NCBI GenBank assembly: GCA_963924555.1
Contig: OZ004597.1
Location: 992,001 to 1,056,000 of the forward strand
Reading direction: 5' to 3'
Origin: Crambe crambe
Lineage: Eukaryota > Porifera > Demospongiae > Poecilosclerida > Crambeidae
DNA length: 64,000 nucleotides
The notes under the pieces were generated by a model. The model ran no database searches and was not told where the DNA came from. It saw only the letters and a list, made by a program, of their open reading frames with translations. This document shows positions 62,322 to 64,000 of the stretch, one piece after another. Each line of letters opens with the position of its first letter. Positions within the stretch are counted from its first letter, which is position 1. Position numbers and translations under genes: made by a program.

Positions 62322-64000
62322 ATGAAGATGAATGAAAACGTTCGAAGTCAAGTGAAGAAGTTACTGAAAGATTTCAAAGAAAATCTAGTGACTCTGGTAG
62401 GAATGAAAGACAGGGTGAGCCAGCGCACTCCATTTGGAATAGTTTGATGTGACTAACATGACTTTGCTTGAATTCAGGGCCCTTCCCCGCGCGCAAAATC
62501 TTTATTGAAACAAACGTATGTGTTTACTATGTGAACTAGCTAGCATGATGATAATGATTTTATGCAGGAAGATGGGCGAGATGAGTGGTATAGATGTTCT
62601 CAGTCCTCTCCCAAAAATTCAAACTGAGCTTATCCAACTCTCTGCTATGGTTGGGAGTGTATCGGAGATTTTGGAACAAGAACATAGGTCTGTGTGTAAG
62701 GGTCGGCCCACGAGACTGGCTGGCCACCAATGCTGCTGCCATCTCCAGCTAGTCTGTGTGTAGATACTGGGTGTGAATAGATGGTACAGCACATGGCAGT
62801 ACCATTATTTGTATACTATTGCAAATTTACAAACATGCTGACCATAATGTACAAATAGGTACCAAAGAGTGTCATATTACAGCAGATTGCAATGATCTTG
62901 CAATACAAATCCAGAACAGCAAAACCAAAAATTTACATAGCCTCCTTTCAAGTAGCCCAACTCCAAAGCCATTTGAAAGGAGACTATGTAAATTTTGGTT
63001 TTGCTGTTCTGGATTTCATGTTGCAAGATCACTGCAATCTGCTGTACCAATACCACTAGTATTGACTGTTACAAATAATTGTGGTTGCTATGTTTATAGT
63101 TCTCCAGAATCCAATGGTTACCATGACAGTGAAGATTCTATGGATGAAATGGCTCAACATGTGGTAGTGTGTGGACCTTATGGAACAGAACCTATTCCTG
63201 ACATCTCTAAAGCTAGATATGATGATAATGAATCTCTAGTGTACTCTCGCATTTCATTGGCTCTGAGTCCTTTAGTTGGCTATCCTCCCAGTCGTAATCA
63301 GGTGCAGTCTATCCCCCCTAAGGATACTCCCCGTGTGAGAGCTGAAGTGTACACTCCACAAAGAACCAGGTGAGTTTGTTCTATGGATATGTATTAATTA
63401 TTAACTGCTGATAATGATTATAGGACCAGGAGAAACTGTTCTTCTAACTTTACACCTTCACTGTCTTCTTCACCTTGCTCCTCCGAGTCTAGTTTCAATC
63501 CCTCATCAAATTCCTCTATCCCAAGAAGAAAAGGTCTTAGGAGTGAGGACAGACGTGTCAACAATAAGTCATTAAATGCCAGTAGAAATCTGTCTCCTTC
63601 AGCCTTAGGCAATCCTACTTTATCATCTTCATCGATTACCACCAATAATTCTCACAGGGGTAACTCGTGTGATAGTCAAGATGTCCAGAGTAAGGAATCA
63701 CATGACAGCCCCACAACTAGTATTGCTAGTTCTATGGGTTCAAGGAAAGGAGCTTTTAGTCCTTCAAGCGAACACCAAATAAGAAGTGACGATATGTTAC
63801 CTCATTCTACCACTTGGAGTCCTAATGAGGACGTGATCGGCAATAGCATTGATGTCAGGACTGAGGATGAAACCAGTGTAAATAGTGATATACAACAGGC
63901 CAGCTACTTAGCTCCCGGTGAAGGAGAGAAACAGAAGAAATCCCCTTCATCGACGGATGGTGAAAATGACTCTTCCGACTATAAGTGCTCAGTGTACAAT
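62322..64000 (+). CDS. Paralogue of the ADD gene at its N terminus; Ser-rich, runs off the window
   Basis: Exons: ATG 62322 to about 62413, about 62479-62517, about 62569-62686, a further exon that probably starts near 63027 and ends at 63369 (..TPQRT), and about 63423 to the window end, open throughout. The start, MNENVRSQVKKLLKDFKENL, parallels MNEELRTEVRGLLKEFKQRL of the ADD gene. The second short exon (GPSPRAKSLLKQ) and third (PKIQTELIQLSAMVGSVSEIL) match its exon order too. The last exon is Ser/Asn/Thr-rich and disordered (SLSSSPCSSESSFNPSSNSS). The ADD finger, if present, lies beyond the window. The acceptor near 63027 (TTGCAAG) is chosen because it keeps phase; it falls inside an inverted repeat and is the weakest join. 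Confidence 0.6.
62880..63044. repeat. 72-bp near-perfect inverted repeat
   Basis: Left arm 62880-62951 and right arm 62973-63044 are reverse complements at about 90% identity with two single-base gaps. The loop is 21 nt. The right arm covers the probable 3' splice site of the next exon. Seen directly by hand alignment. Confidence 0.8.

Noticed and set aside
62819-63050. Start of an open frame upstream of the Ser-rich exons taken as a gene start
   Set aside because: It runs through the left arm and loop of the inverted repeat and has no ATG context; phase favours an acceptor near 63027.

Overview
The window is animal nuclear DNA, not bacterial. Every gene is split by short introns, mostly 45-150 nt, with GT..AG ends. 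The proteins include metazoan families: PCM1, a diaphanous-type formin, THADA, UBE3A, PNKD, a ROCO protein, a SEFIR/Death protein, FANCF and RECQL5. About 21 genes fit in 64 kb, with intergenic gaps often of 40-200 bp and many AT-rich introns. That density, basal-metazoan protein sequences and an ABCG23/ABCH-type transporter suggest a sponge with a compact genome of the Amphimedon type. The taxon is inferred. Gene names rest on recognised sequence similarity, and exon joins were worked out by hand from splice consensus and reading frame.

Layout. 1-215 (-) first two coding exons of UBE3A; 384-1395 (+) small PUB-domain protein; 1604-3183 (+) PNKD; 3223-10925 (-) THADA; 11060-13051 (+) SF3B4; 13208-13543 (-) ATOX1; 13696-17789 (+) ABC transporter; 18000-25314 (-) PCM1; 26025-33090 (+) giant ROCO-type protein; 33291-33900 (-) homologue of the human 'POLR1D isoform 2' protein; 33954-35110 (+) SEFIR-Death protein; 35216-36194 (+) SUGT1; 36299-37209 (-) DTD1; 37371-38222 (+) C1orf131-like; 38370-42436 (-) PDZ, lysine-rich protein; 42770-49869 (-) DIAPH formin; 50493-52746 (+) TDRD3-like; 52815-56927 (+) RECQL5; 56989-60371 (+) ADD zinc-finger protein with a long SR-like repeat; 60418-62046 (-) FANCF-like; 62322-end (+) a paralogue, at its N terminus, of the ADD gene.

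Many neighbours are divergent pairs sharing a very short promoter (53-275 bp, two of about 0.6-0.7 kb). Several others converge with stop codons only 40-50 bp apart. Some neighbours make functional sense together. UBE3A and the PUB protein are both ubiquitin/p97-proteasome proteins sharing one promoter. The DIAPH formin lies beside a PDZ protein that may be a CRACD-like actin regulator. TDRD3-RECQL5-ADD protein-FANCF form a 12-kb block of genome-maintenance or chromatin genes.

The most unusual content is: (1) the 2,090-residue ROCO protein, in which both the GTPase-like and the kinase domain have lost their catalytic motifs and which ends in a tyrosine-motif docking tail; (2) the SEFIR-Death adaptor; (3) the ADD protein with about 40 copies of a 12-residue Ser/Arg repeat and its partial paralogue across FANCF; (4) microsatellites that begin exactly at 5' splice sites or sit just before 3' splice sites; and (5) two strong intronic hairpins.
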